Below, piece by piece: positions 1 through 11,334 of a stretch of DNA of 64,000 bases. Location: NCBI RefSeq assembly GCF_032452875.1, contig NC_083884.1, positions 24,507,501 to 24,571,500 of the forward strand, in the 5' to 3' direction. Origin of the DNA: Bos javanicus (lineage: Eukaryota > Chordata > Mammalia > Artiodactyla > Bovidae). The first letter of the stretch is position 1, and each line of letters opens with the position of its first letter. The position numbers and the translations under genes were made by a program. The notes beneath the pieces are model-generated. The model was not told where the DNA came from. It did not search any database and worked only from the letters and a program-made list of their open reading frames with translations.

Positions 1-7
1 TCTATGG

Positions 8-105
8 TACTTGTTTGCTCTGTGACTTTCAGTAAGGAATTTAGCTCCTCTGCCTCCCGGATTTTTCTTCTGCTACAAATGGCATAATAGGACCTGGATC
101 ACTTA
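8..105 (+). repeat. MIR-like ancient SINE fragment
   Basis: The order of 'ctctgtgactt', a pyrimidine-rich stretch and 'acaaatggcataatag' matches the core of a mammalian MIR (tRNA-derived SINE) in forward direction, heavily diverged. Seen by eye only; a library search would settle it. Confidence 0.45.
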
Positions 106-171
106 CTGTCTAAAAAGAAAAATTGTTTTTCATAACTCAAAAAACATACTCATAACATGTAGTAGTTCGTT

Positions 172-292
172 TTATTATTGTCCATATTCTACAGTTAAGG
201 AAATGGAACTTCAGAGATGTCAGGCAATTTGCCAAAGTAATAAAGCAAATAATTTAGACTGAATTTCAAGCTAGTATGTTTTTTCACAAAGT
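172..292 (-). repeat. MIR-like ancient SINE fragment, reverse
   Basis: The stretch resembles the reverse complement of a MIR: 'acagttaaggaaatgga', then a 'cagagatgtcaggcaatttgcc' block shortened by divergence, then an 'aagctagta' block. Family assignment is by recognition only. Confidence 0.45.
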
Positions 293-1165
293 CTACATAT
301 TTTCTCTCCAAAATTTTCTTGATAATTTCTTTAGAAAGAGATAATAAAGACAAAACTATTATATACTGAGGTAAAGGTAATAAATTATATAGAATTCCAA
401 GGCAACATACTTCTGTCTCCTTATTTTTTTTTTTCTGTCTCCTTATTTTTTCTCATTTCATTCACAAAAGTCTGAACTTTTGAGACACTATTTGTTAAAA
501 ATATGATGCAGTGCAGCAGGTTTTCCCCAAGGGTTTGCATCATTCAACACCCTTTTGGAGATATCTGTATCTCTGTATTACATGTTTGCTCTCAGCTAAA
601 AAATGGCCTACAAGTTTTCAGTTCAGTAATTATTTGATTTTCTTTTATAACATTTTTTTTTCCTTGAATGAAAACATTTATTGTAGTTAATATGTAGAAA
701 ATTCTATAGTGTAGTCTTTTCTCCATTTTTAATACCATCTCCTTCAAGTACTGCTGGTGTTGCAGGATATTTTTCTAGAATTATATTTCTTTTAGTAATA
801 TCTTTAAGGAAAACTTACTGTAAAATAATAATGTACATGTATGAGCACTTAGTTGAAACTCTTATAAAATGAAATTGTGTTTCTTCATTTGTTGTCTGTG
901 TTGTGCCATCTTGGGGCTTAGCATTTGTACTGTAGCATAAGAAACAGACATTAACAATCATTTGCAAAAAAAAAAAAAAGTTCATAATTTAAGCAAGCTT
1001 GCTTGACAGAGGCTGATGTGGAAGAATAACGGGAATATTTTCACCATGGAAATTGGCAAACACTATAAATCAGGGTTTATCTTTCAGAGAATCAAATGTT
1101 AAAACATTTGCTAGCACACACATTTCTATAAATAAACCAGATTTGTGCTTGCCCTGGGCAGCATG
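293..1165. other. AT-rich stretch, no gene seen
   Basis: No coding frame, RNA gene or recognised transposon. It holds a short tandem duplication of 'ctgtctccttattttt' around 413-452 and an A-run at 967-979. Confidence 0.5.
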
Positions 1166-1345
1166 GGAAAAGTGAAAGTCGCTCAGTCCTGTCTGACTCT
1201 TTGACCCCATGGACTGTACAGTCCGTGGAATTCTCTAGGCCAGAATACTGGAGTGGGTAGGTTTTCCCTTTGCCAGGGGAATCTTCTCAACCCAGAGATT
1301 GAGCCCACGTCTCCTGCACTGGGAAGGAGTGGACAATTTCTTTAA
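1166..1345 (-). mobile_element. Bov-tA SINE, minus strand
   Basis: Read on the plus strand this is the reverse of a Bov-tA: 'gtcgctcagtcctgtctgac' first (shared BovB-like tail), then 'actggagtgggtaggttttccc', then the tRNA-derived head with 'cccagagattgagccc'. The distal tRNA head after about 1320 is degraded. The small plus-strand frame at 1299-1517 lies partly in it and is not a gene. Confidence 0.85.
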
Positions 1346-2095
1346 AGATCCTTTAGCAGCAATGGTACCCACTCCTCCCGATACAACTGAGCTGTCTACA
1401 CATGTCCCAGTTCCTCAACATGCTAATGGACAGGCAGTGAAAGAATATATGCTATTCCTTGAGAGCATTATAGTAATTAACCTAGGCAAAAATTCAGTTT
1501 TTCAAAAAGAATGCTAACAATAATGCCATTAGAAAGAATTCGGAGGGGTACCCTTCAGAGCATGTGGGATATTGGTATCCTTCATCAGTTTCTGATCAAA
1601 TTCACTTGTCATTTCACTAGAAATTGTAAAATATGCATATATATTTTGTTTACTTAATAAAACTTACTATTTGGAAATAAGTAAATATGTTAGCTTAAAC
1701 ATCTTATTCAAATGACTTTTCTAAATGTACTTTCAAATATCAATGGCATTTAAAATGTCAATATTTTTAATAGAATGAACAATAAATACATGAGGTTGTT
1801 AAACATATAAATAAATACATAAATTTATACCTCCTCCTTTATCTTGTTAACTTTCAAGGAAAGGATGTCAAAATATTTTGTGAAAGAAACACTTAATATT
1901 AAATTTTATAATGCCAATAAAATAACTAATTATATTACTCTGTCTTAGAAGAGACTAGACTAGAAGTTAAATCTCCAAAATGTAGAACAAATATATGTAC
2001 TTTTTTCCTTAGCTCACATTGGATAGACATGGAACCATATATTTTAGTACTTAAGCAATATACAGTTTCACTTATTCAATAAATATTTGTTAAGA
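1346..2095. other. AT-rich stretch, no gene seen
   Basis: Unassigned AT-rich DNA with many stop codons in all frames and no recognised repeat. Confidence 0.45.
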
Positions 2096-2103
2096 ATATA
2101 CTA

Positions 2104-3422
2104 CTCATCTCACATGCTAGTAAAGAAATGCTTAAAATTCTCCAAGCCAGGCTTCAGCAATTCGTGAATTGTGAACTTCCAGATGTTCAAGCTAGTTTTA
2201 GAAAAGGCAGAGGAACCAGAGATCAAATTGCCAACATCTGCTGGGTCATTGAAAAAGCAAGAGAGTTCCACAAAAACATCTATTTCTGCTTTCTTGACTA
2301 TGCCAAAGCCTTTGACTGTGTGGATCACAATAAACTGTGGACAATTCTGAAAGAGATGGGAATACCAGACCACCTGACCTGCCTCTTGAGAAACCTGTAT
2401 GCAGGTCAGGAAGCAATAGTTAAAACTGGACATGGAACAACAGACTGGTTCCAAATAGGAAAGGAGTATGTCAAGGCTGTATATTGCCACCCTGCTTATT
2501 TAACTTATATGCAGAGTACATCATGAGAAATGCTGGGCTGGAGGAAGCACAAGCTGGAATCACGATTTCCGGGAGAAATATCAATAACCTCAAATATGCG
2601 GATGACACCACCCTTATGTTAGAAAGTGAAGAAGAACTAAAAAGCATCTTGATGAAAGTGAAAGAGGAGAGTGAAAAAGTTTGCTTAACTCAACATTCAG
2701 AAAACTAAGATCATGGCATCCAGTCCCATCACTTCATGGCAAATAGTTGGGGAAACAGTGGGCACAGTGGCTGACTTTATTTTTCTGGGCTCCAAAATCA
2801 CTGCAGATGGTGATTGCAGCCATGAAATTAAAAAACAAAACAAAAAAAAAACAAAAAAAAAATTCTTGCTCCTTGGAAGGAAAGTTATGACCAACCTAGA
2901 CAGCATATTAAAAAGCAGAGACATTACTTTGCCAACAAAGGTCCATCTGGTCAAGGCTATGGTTTTTCCAGTGGTCATGTATGGATGTGAGAGTTGAACT
3001 ATGAAGAAGGCTGAGCACCAACAAATTGATGCTTTTGAACTGTGGTGTTGGATAAGTCTCTTGAGAGTCCCTTAAACTGCAAGGAGATCCAACCAGTCCA
3101 TCTTAAAAGAGATCAGTCCTGGGTGTTCATTGGATGGACTGATGCTGAAGCTGAAACTCCAATACTTTGGCCACCTGATGTGAAGAGCTGACTCATTTGA
3201 AAAGACCGTGATGCTGGGAAAGATTGAGGGTAGGAAGAGAAGGGGACAAAAGAGCATGAGATGGTTGGATGGCATCACCGACTCAGTGGACATGGGTTTT
3301 GGTGGACTCCAGGCTTTGGTGATGGACAGGGAGGCCTGGCATGCTGCAGTTCATTGCAGGGTCGCAAAGAGTCAGACACAATTGAGCCACTGAACTGACT
3401 AAACTGAACTGATGTGTTATAC
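2104..3422 (+). mobile_element. BovB (RTE LINE), 5'-truncated, plus strand
   Basis: About 1.3 kb of the reverse-transcriptase half and 3' end of BovB. Frames at 2128-2526, 2484-2708 and 2713-2997 carry motif A (FLDYAKAFDCVDHN), motif C YADD at 2595-2606 and the downstream 'FLGSKITADGDCSHEIK' block. They are split by a frameshift near 2463, another near 2690, and an A-rich expansion at 2828-2863. The copy ends in a 'ctgaact' tail. The 8-mer atatacta lies at 2096-2103 and again at 3423-3430, a candidate target-site duplication. Known role of the family: target-primed reverse transcription. This copy is dead. Confidence 0.93.
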
Positions 3423-3430
3423 ATATACTA

Positions 3431-3667
3431 GGCTCTAATACTACAAAAGTGAAAAACAGACTCCTACCCTCAATCATTAACGTTCTATTGATTGCCTATT
3501 TCAATTATCTCACTAAGTGAAGAAAAATTAAGACTCAGAATAAAGGCTTAGCTTCTCATCGCTGCCCCTCCACCACCACCATTTGAAGACCATTTACATT
3601 TTCCTTCAGTTTCTTTCTTTAAAAAATTGAATAAAGGATAATTTTTGTCTCTCTTGATTTTTATTAA
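3431..3667. other. Short spacer between two BovB fragments
   Basis: Nothing recognised; a purine-rich stretch near 3668-3690 leads into the next BovB end. Confidence 0.4.
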
Positions 3668-3848
3668 GCAAGGAGGAGGAGAAGGAGATGACAGAGGATA
3701 AGATGGCTGGATGGCATCACCGACTCTATGGACATGAGTTTGAGTAAGCTCCGGGAGTTGGTGATGGACAGGGAAGCCTGGGATGCTGCATTCCATGGGG
3801 TCGCAAAGAGTTGAACATGACTGAGTGATTTAACTAAACTGAACTGAT
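3668..3848 (+). mobile_element. BovB 3'-end fragment, plus strand
   Basis: About 180 bp equivalent to the BovB C-terminal coding end and tail: 'ggatggcatcaccgactc', 'gagttggtgatggacaggg', 'tggggtcgcaaagagt', then an 'aactaaactgaactga' tail. Strongly 5'-truncated and separate from the copy 250 bp upstream. Confidence 0.9.
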
Positions 3849-5416
3849 TTTCATATTTCAAAATGTGGATCATCTTCGAGATCCCCGCTTATATTTTCTA
3901 ACTTTGTCAGAGTCTAAGTGTTGATGATTATGGTCTAATCTCACAAAATTTGAGGGTAATAATTATTCATGGTAATGTTTTTTACTCGTCTAGACTTACC
4001 TTTGAATGACACAAATTTGTATCACTCTTCCTACGATAAGAACTTTCTTTAGAAACAAAAACAAAGCAAAAATTAATGAAACAAAAGCTTCATATCTATT
4101 CATATTAAAGAAAATTCATTAATATCCAGAATCTCTGAGATATTTTTACTGTATGATCAGCTAATACATTTATGATTTCTAGATGTAAATCACCCAAAGT
4201 ATCAGAATTCCCTAGGTCTTAAGAACCACATAAAATCTGCTGAGTCAGATTATGTGTGATTGGTGGCCATGAAGTGCATTTTAAAAATATCACACCGTCA
4301 AGAAAGCATCTATCTAGAATTTAACTGTTAATCCACAGATTAAAAAACATGAAATCATCCACAGCCTTCCTGAAATTATTATTAATTAGTTCGATGATTT
4401 CCTGTTTCATGACCAGAATTTTAAATCAAAAGGGAGTAGTTTAGTTTGGTGGTCTCATTATCTGTGTATTAATTGTGATTTTTATAAGCCACTATGTATA
4501 GTACCAAATGTTCAAAACTGCCTTTATTTTTTCTTTGGTTGCCTTAGACAAAAAACAAGTTCATTTAGAAAAAATAAAATAATGCTAGCTAAGACATTTC
4601 TCTGATATTTTTTAACCTGTTAGTTTTTTTTGTTGTTGTTCTTTTGGTCAATTCACAGTAATACCTAAAGAAACAACTCACTTTGGAGAATAAATTAAAT
4701 TTTTAATTTTCAGGCTTTACATAGGGGTTTGTCCATATTACCTATTTTTGTGTATTCAACTAGGGATAGTTGCAAGAATTCATATTGTCACTGCACTTTC
4801 CATGTGTTTTGCAACTGATGCTCCAGACTGATGCTCATTGCTACAAACATGAGTAACTACATGTGATCTCTTCTTTTTTATCTGAAAGTACTAGTTGTAT
4901 ATTTATCCCTTTCCTTTCTACTGTTCATCTCATACAGAAATCATAACCACTTAGTTGTCTACTACTCTATCCTTTTTTTTTTTTGGTTGTTGTTCTAAAT
5001 TCCTTGCTTTCTTTCTCATCATGAGTTTCTTCATCCTAAAATTATGAATTATACTATGGAATTTCATGAACTATATTTAGTTAGGAATCTGTCATAAATT
5101 TATAAGATACACTTTAATTTATTATAAGTAGGATATTTCTCACAGTAGGATATTTCTCACAGTGAGTAGACCTAATGTCTATTAGTTTTCAAAAGTGTAT
5201 TTATTGTAGTGATATATTTGGTAGCAGGAAAATTAGCTAAAGCTCAGATAAAGATGTTTATCCAATAGTTTTATTTTTTTCTTTCTCTACAGTTAGATGG
5301 TACATAGGCTACAGTTTAGACCACAAACTGTTGGAAATGCCACATTGCTTTGGGTATGGTAAAAGGGTTCAATTACAGCACCTAGCATTTATTGGATAAA
5401 AGTTTAGTTTAGATCA

Positions 5417-5419
<3 letters not shown>
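3849..5419. other. Unassigned AT-rich stretch
   Basis: No gene or recognised mobile element. Contains a 17-bp direct tandem duplication at 5127-5160 and T-runs near 4620 and 4972. Confidence 0.45.

Positions 5420-5449
<30 letters not shown>
5420..5449. repeat. (TG)n microsatellite
   Basis: Fifteen or so uninterrupted TG units ending in 'tatgtata'. A likely length-polymorphic site. Confidence 0.95.
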
Positions 5450-5452
<3 letters not shown>

Positions 5453-5584
5453 ATAAAGATCTTAAGCATGGTAAAGGAAACAGGAAATCTTATGTCAGCA
5501 TTTTATGTTGTTATTTCCAGGCTGTATCAGCATAAATGAACAAAGGTGGTATTTTATTTGTCAGAATAAATAGCTGGTTTTAAA

Positions 5585-5690
5585 AAGCTATAGGTAAGGA
5601 AACTGAGTCAAGGAGATGTCAAAAGTAATTTGCTTAAGTGACACAGGGCCAAGGGGCAAAGTTTTGATTGGAAATTCAAATGTATATTCT
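5585..5690 (-). repeat. MIR-like ancient SINE fragment, reverse
   Basis: 'aggtaaggaaactgagtcaa' followed by 'aatttgcttaagtgacacag' matches the reverse of a MIR, one of the clearer ancient copies here. Confidence 0.55.
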
Positions 5691-7254
5691 TTCTTGTGTG
5701 GAATGTATCATTTAACAAATACTAAGTACTGACTCAAATTTGTGTAAGTGTAAAAGTAATACTTAATATACTCTACCCTTGACTAATTTTAAAGAAAAAT
5801 TATATATAGTTATTGGCTGAACAAAACAAAATCGGAAAGTATACAGTTCAAAATATACATACAGTTTGATGTCTGAATCTTGAACAAAAGTTCTGTTTTC
5901 AATTACTTTTGACATCAAGATTTCATATGTATTAAATAATATTTTTTAATTTAGTTATTTTCTAAATTTGATTTCTAGGTCTAGTGTTTAAAAGTCAACA
6001 TTTTAATGTCATTCAGTGAGGAACACTGAGAAACAGTTAAGAAATAAATACTTTCTTAGGACTCAGAATATTTGATTTTATGAGAGTTCATTCTGAATGA
6101 GCAGTTACTCAGTTATAAAAATTACTGTACGGTTATAATTTTACATGCAGCCTTTAATCATTCATTTTTCCAGAACTTACATAGAGGAACAGCAAAAGAT
6201 TCTTTATCAGAAATGTTTAAAGTAAATTTAGTTATAAATTTTCTTTTTTTCAGTAATATCTAAAACATAATGAAGATGGAAGGATGACACATGATCATGT
6301 AATTCTAATGAGTATTTTTGCTATTGCTTCTCATATATATGAAAAAACTGCTCACATCAAATAAACCAGGGCAAATATAACTTGTCATAACTATTGCCAA
6401 ACAAATGTTAAAAAAGAAATTCTTGAAATCAGGGATCTTTTTCTCAGTGCTGGCAGCTGAATAACACACAAAATAAGGTGCACATTATGGTGTCAGCTAG
6501 AGAACTGGGAACAATCTTCATTGGAAAGTTGTCCTAAATGCTTAGAAGAAGCAGAATTTAAAGGCTTCAAAGAGTTTGAGAGCATATGTAAAGCTTTGTG
6601 AGTTTTTAGATGTGTGTGTGCACGCACGCGCCAGCAGTAAACTGGTGGCTGTGTTTTGATAAATGTTGCATGATTAGTAGAATTACTGAGTAAGTGGATG
6701 ACAGGATATATTTTGCTTGACACAAAGATTTTATTTAGCACATGCCATGTTGAGCTAAAAACAACATAACTGAATGATTCTTTGAAAGATTTTCTTTGCA
6801 GTTATTCACATTCAGCTTCTTGTTGAATTTGGGCAAGTTATCGAAGCATAGCACCAATTGATGTATCATTCAGTTTTCAACTTGAAGTGTTAACCAAAGG
6901 CACTTCAAACTTTATTTCCCTTGGTAAGCCATCCAGAACTGTCAACTTAAAAACTTTCAATTCCGAATGAAAGGCAGAATTTGATAGATATATTTTAGAA
7001 AACTCTAACACTAGTGTTCTTAGGTAAATTTTTTATTTCTATCATATGTAGATCACAATTAAGTACAGGTCTATCGCACATTTAGTTCAACACATTTCTG
7101 AAATAATTAATAACTGAACTGCACTAAAATATTTTGTATAAATAACAAACCAAAATGATTTTAATTGTAAAATCATCATCAATCATAAGTGGACATAGGT
7201 TAATTTGGGTTACTTGAGTTAATATTAGCTCAATTAATATTAGCTCATTAAAAT
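5691..7254. other. Unassigned AT-rich stretch
   Basis: No recognised gene or repeat. The minus-strand open frame at 6493-6741 has no recognisable domain and no supporting signal. A small 'tgtgtgtgtgcacgcacgcg' tract sits at about 6611-6630. Confidence 0.4.
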
Positions 7255-7565
7255 AATGGTAAAAGTAGTCAAAAAATACAAACTTCCAGTTATAACATAA
7301 AGTAATACTAGGGATGTAATGTACAATGTGCTTAATATAATCAATACTACTGTATGTTATATATGAAAGTTAGACTAATGCTAAATTTTCTTATCACAAA
7401 GCAAAATATATTTTTTCTTTAATTTTGTGTCTCTATGAAGTTATGGATGTCAATTAAACTGACCATGGTAATCATTTCTTGATGCATGTAAGTCAAATCA
7501 TTATACTGCATTCCCTAAAATTACACAGTGCTATGTATCAGTAATATCTCAATAAAACTGGAAGG
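7255..7565 (+). mobile_element. Old L1 3' end (L1M type), plus strand
   Basis: Matches the 3' UTR of old mammalian L1: 'tacaatgtgcttaatataat', 'tatgaaagtt', 'cttatcacaaagcaaaa', 'gttatggatgtcaattaaac', 'agtcaaatcattatactgca' and the terminal 'atctcaataaaactgg'. A second copy of the same consensus end occurs at 35.1-36.1 kb. Confidence 0.75.
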
Positions 7566-7700
7566 ACTAAATTTAAAATTTTTTTAATTAAATAAGAGCT
7601 GTTAAATTATTTAGATGAAATAAGATTTAATATGTAACTTACCAAATATAAATTAATTTCCTTAAAATAGCATCCAAAATTATTTTTAAAAACTCAATTT

Positions 7701-7950
7701 GAGAAGGCAATGGCACCCCACTCCAGTACTCCTGCCTGGAAAATCCCATGGACAGAGGAGCCTGGTAGGCTGCAGTCCATGCGGTCTCTAAGGTTCGGAC
7801 ACGACTGAGCGATTTCACTTAGGCTTTTCACTTTCATGCATTGGAGAAGGAAATGGCAACCCACTCCAGTGTTCTTGCCTGGAGAATCCCAGGGACGGGG
7901 AGCCTGGTGGGCTGCCGTCTATGGGGTCACACAGTAGCAGTTAGCAGCAC
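7701..7950 (+). mobile_element. Bov-A2 SINE, plus strand
   Basis: Two related monomers in a row, the Bov-A2 layout: the first starts 'gagaaggcaatggcacccca', the second starts 'gagaaggaaatggcaaccca' at 7843. The end 'gttagcagcac' has a very short CAG-like tail. No clear target duplication. Confidence 0.9.
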
Positions 7951-8025
7951 AACTAAGACTTGTGTTTATAGTAGAAAGGAAGAAATTTATAATATTATCT
8001 TTAGCAGTATTATATATACAAGCCT

Positions 8026-8151
8026 GCTGCTGCTAAGTCACTTCAGTCGTGTCTGACTCTGCGCGACCCCATGGACTACAGCCTACCAGGCTCCTCCGTC
8101 CATGGGATTTTCCAGGCAAGAGTACTGGAGTAGGTTGCCATTGCCTTCTCC
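8026..8151 (-). mobile_element. Bov-A2 single monomer, minus strand
   Basis: One monomer from 'gctgctgctaagtcacttca' to 'ttgccattgccttctc', flanked by a perfect 12-bp duplication atatacaagcct (8014-8025 and 8152-8163). The short, clean duplication points to a real insertion rather than a broken dimer. Confidence 0.92.
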
Positions 8152-8163
8152 ATATACAAGCCT

Positions 8164-9186
8164 AGCTTATACAAAATCAAGGAAAGATTAGCAATTACAA
8201 AGGTTTTACCTGGCAAGACTTTACAAAGAGAATTAGAAAACTCTCCATTCACTTTTTTTGGAAAGTTTTTTTTGTTTGTTTGTTTTGTTTTTTATTTTGC
8301 TAAGTACCAGCTATTGTTTGGACCTGGGAAATAAAATTAACTATCATAGAAAGATACTGTCAAGACAGAGCTAAGCTGGAGAGAGTTGGAATAGCTGATT
8401 AAACAAGTCAAAATGGAATGAACAGTCAAGCTCTTAATCACTGTGGTAGTATAAGAGGCTTAACTGGAAAAAGCACCTCCTCCATCATTTCATTTTCCTC
8501 AAAGAAATAGTGCAAGGCTATTGCTAAAGGTCTGGGCACGCTGGAGAACATTGCCCTGATGAAGCAACCCTGGGGGGGGGAAGAAAAAGCTTCCTCTCAT
8601 TTTATGGATTTCAGCTCAGAGAGCAGGATGGAGAGGAAGAGCTCAGAGGGGAAACTTACCCAGTGCTGAGTTAGAGTGGAAAATAGTGTCTTTTAGATTC
8701 CCCACCTTTCCCACATGAGAAGGTAGCAGAAGAGACTCCTGAGAAAGACTTTGGCCAAGTGCCTTCAATAAGGAGAATTCCAAATAGAGGCAAATGGGGT
8801 TGGAATACAGATACGTATGAGAAGATTATGGGCCAGGAGGACCTTAGTTCTTGTTTGCTACTGACTTCTTAAGAGTTCACTTCACTGGTTGTGTACAAAA
8901 CCTGATGTAGGAAGGCAGAAGTTTTTCCCCATTAGACTTGTCAGGTAAAACCTTTGTAATTGCCCACAGTGGAGTCTGAAAAAAATCACACGTAGGCATT
9001 TGACCTGGAACCAACTCCTTCTTAGTCACAAGAATCTAAAAATAATTTCTGAGATAAAAATAGAGAAATAAATTAATTCTTCATATTGATTTCACTTATT
9101 TTAAAAAATAATAAATGGCATTTTATCAAGACACATTGTCACAGATGTGTTTTTGCAGTTAAAGTACAGAAAAATGAATGTGAAGT
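8164..9186. other. Unassigned block, less AT-rich in the middle
   Basis: Nothing recognised. There is a (TTTG)n-like tract at 8264-8290 and a G-run at 8572-8580. The part from about 8340 to 9040 is visibly less AT-rich than its surroundings but shows no open frame of note. Confidence 0.4.
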
Positions 9187-9490
9187 AGTATAACTTAGAA
9201 ATGTTTTGTAAATATCTATAAGTTGAGCTTAACAAAAGGAAATTATATAAAACTATATTTGAATGTCAATGTATTAATGAAATCAAGAGACTATGACTGA
9301 CTTTAAATTATTCAACCAAAAAATATTGTTTCCTTCAATGAAATTTCAGAGTCAAAAATAACATGTAAAAATTAAACTAAATTCCACTTAGTGTTCAGGA
9401 GTTTCAATTGTTGCTATCTGATACATTTAATAAATAAAAATGGACATAGAAATGCCTAATGCTTTGATAATTGTAAATATCATAAAAAAT
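9187..9490 (+). repeat. Unnamed segment with a diverged second copy at 14.6 kb
   Basis: Lines up in order with 14580-14880: shared blocks include 'ttgagcttaa', 'gaatgtcaatg', 'gaatgaaatttca'/'caatgaaatttca', 'ccacttagtgtt' and 'catttaataaataaaaatg'. Not a repeat family that I recognise, and no coding capacity. The BovB at 9505 interrupts its downstream side. Confidence 0.6.
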
Positions 9491-9504
9491 CAGTAAGGTT
9501 TGGT

Positions 9505-10669
9505 TCAGTTCAGTCGCTCAGTTTTGTCTGACTCTTTGAGACCCCGTGGACTGCAGCACGCCAGGCTTACCTGTCCTTCACCAAATCCCGGAGCTTGCTC
9601 AAACTCATGTCACGAGTCAGTGATGCCATCCAACCATCTCATCCATCCTCTGTCGTCCCTTTCTCCTCCTGCTTTCAATCTTTCCCGGCAACAGAGTCTT
9701 TTCCAATGAGTCATTTGGACACGCCTCAGGTGGCCAAAGTATTGGAGTTTCACCTTCAGCATCAGTACTTCCAGTGAATATTCAGGGATGATTTCCTTTA
9801 GGGTTGATTGGTTTGAACTTCTTGCAGTCCAAAGGACTCTCAAGAGTCTCCTCCAACACCACAGTTCAAAAGCATCAATTCTTAGGCACTTAGCTTTCTT
9901 TATAGTCCAACTTTCCCATCTGTACATGACTACAGGAAAAACCATAGCTTTGACTAGACCTTCGTTGGCAAAGTAATGACTTTGCTTTTTAATATGCTAA
10001 GTTGGTCATAACTTTTCTTCTGAAGAGCAAGCATCTTTTAATTTCATGGCTGCAGTCACCCAAAAAATAAAGTCTCTCACTGTTTCCATTTTATCCCCAT
10101 CTATTTGCCATGAAGTGATGGGACCAGATGCCATGATCTTAGTTTTCTGAATGTTGAGTTTTAAACCAACTTTTTCACTCTCCTCTTTCACTTTCATCAA
10201 GAGGCTCTTTAGTTCTTCTTCGCTTTCTGCTATACGGGTGGTGTTATCTGTGTATCTGAGTTTATTGATATTTCTCTTGGCAATCTTAATTCAGTTTGTG
10301 CTTCACCAAGCCTGGCATTTCGCATGATGTACTCTGCATATAAGTTAAGTAAGCAGGGTGACAGTATACAGCCTTGACATACTCCTTTCCCAATTTGGAA
10401 CCAGTCTGTTGTTCCATGTCCAGTTCTAACTGTTGCCTCTTGACCTGCATACAGATTTCTCAGAAGACAGGTGAGGTAGTCTGGTATTCCCTTCTCTTTA
10501 AGAATTTTCTACAGTTTGTTGTAATCCACACAGTCAAAGGGTTTGGTGTAGTCAATAAAGCAGGAGATGTTTTTCTGGGGCTCTCTTGCTTTTTCAATGA
10601 TCCAGCAGATGTTTGCAATTTGATCTCTGGTTCCTCTGCCTTTTCTAAATCCAGCTTGAACATCTGGAA
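9505..10669 (-). mobile_element. BovB (RTE LINE), 5'-truncated, minus strand
   Basis: About 1.17 kb of BovB 3' half, bounded by a perfect 10-bp duplication aaggtttggt (9495-9504 and 10670-10679). On the minus strand it retains the C-terminal block (frame 9610-9945) and the 'MKVKEESEKVGLKLNIQKT' region, but has frameshifts throughout. Motif C at 10243-10254 reads YTDN instead of YADD, so it could not encode an active reverse transcriptase. Confidence 0.94.
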
Positions 10670-10679
10670 AAGGTTTGGT

Positions 10680-10909
10680 AGGGAGACCAGAAAGGGTGTG
10701 GGAAATAGCATCTGATTCTTATAAGATAATAAGAAAGGTCATAATGGACAGTAGAGAAATGTGCACTCGGAAGTTACATCAAATTTGTGGAGAAGAGCAT
10801 TTAAAGACAAAATGAAAAATCTGAATCCTATCTGAAAAGGCAAAGTTCTGATAAATATCATGCTTAAGGAAACAAAGTAATGAAGTGGAGATATGTGTAT
10901 TTGTATATG

Positions 10910-10944
<35 letters not shown>

Positions 10945-11334
10945 CAAATAAAATTACTCTGCCAAAAATTCACACTTTTAAGTGTGAAATTCATGAATTT
11001 TAGTATATTCAGAGTTTGCAACCATCATCAGTGTTTGATTTTAGAAAATCATCACCATGAAGGAGATATTTTAGGGATATTAATCAGTCAGCAGAATACT
11101 TGGATAGAAAAAGTTATAGTAGGTATACTAAAAGTGACAGAAACCTAATTCAAATGAGCCTAGACATAAATGCCTATGAATTGCCAGGAAAGTTTGCACA
11201 TTTATGGAAAGGTCAGGAATTCATCTTGGTTTCAGCAATCGTTGGTCTCTAGGACTTCTACGACACCAAGAATTTTAGTTTCTCAGCCCTACTTCTCTGT
11301 TGACTTAATCAAACCCCTGCTGTCTCAGTGTTTC
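10680..11334. other. Unassigned stretch with a TA/TG microsatellite
   Basis: No gene seen. Contains a (TA)n(TG)n tract at about 10905-10944. The small frames here translate that tract and unassigned DNA. Confidence 0.45.

Noticed and set aside
1299..1517. 72-codon plus-strand frame
   Set aside because: It starts inside a Bov-tA SINE and continues into unassigned DNA; no domain or splice context.
10885..11148. 87-codon frame with a cysteine/valine repeat
   Set aside because: It translates a (TG)n microsatellite.
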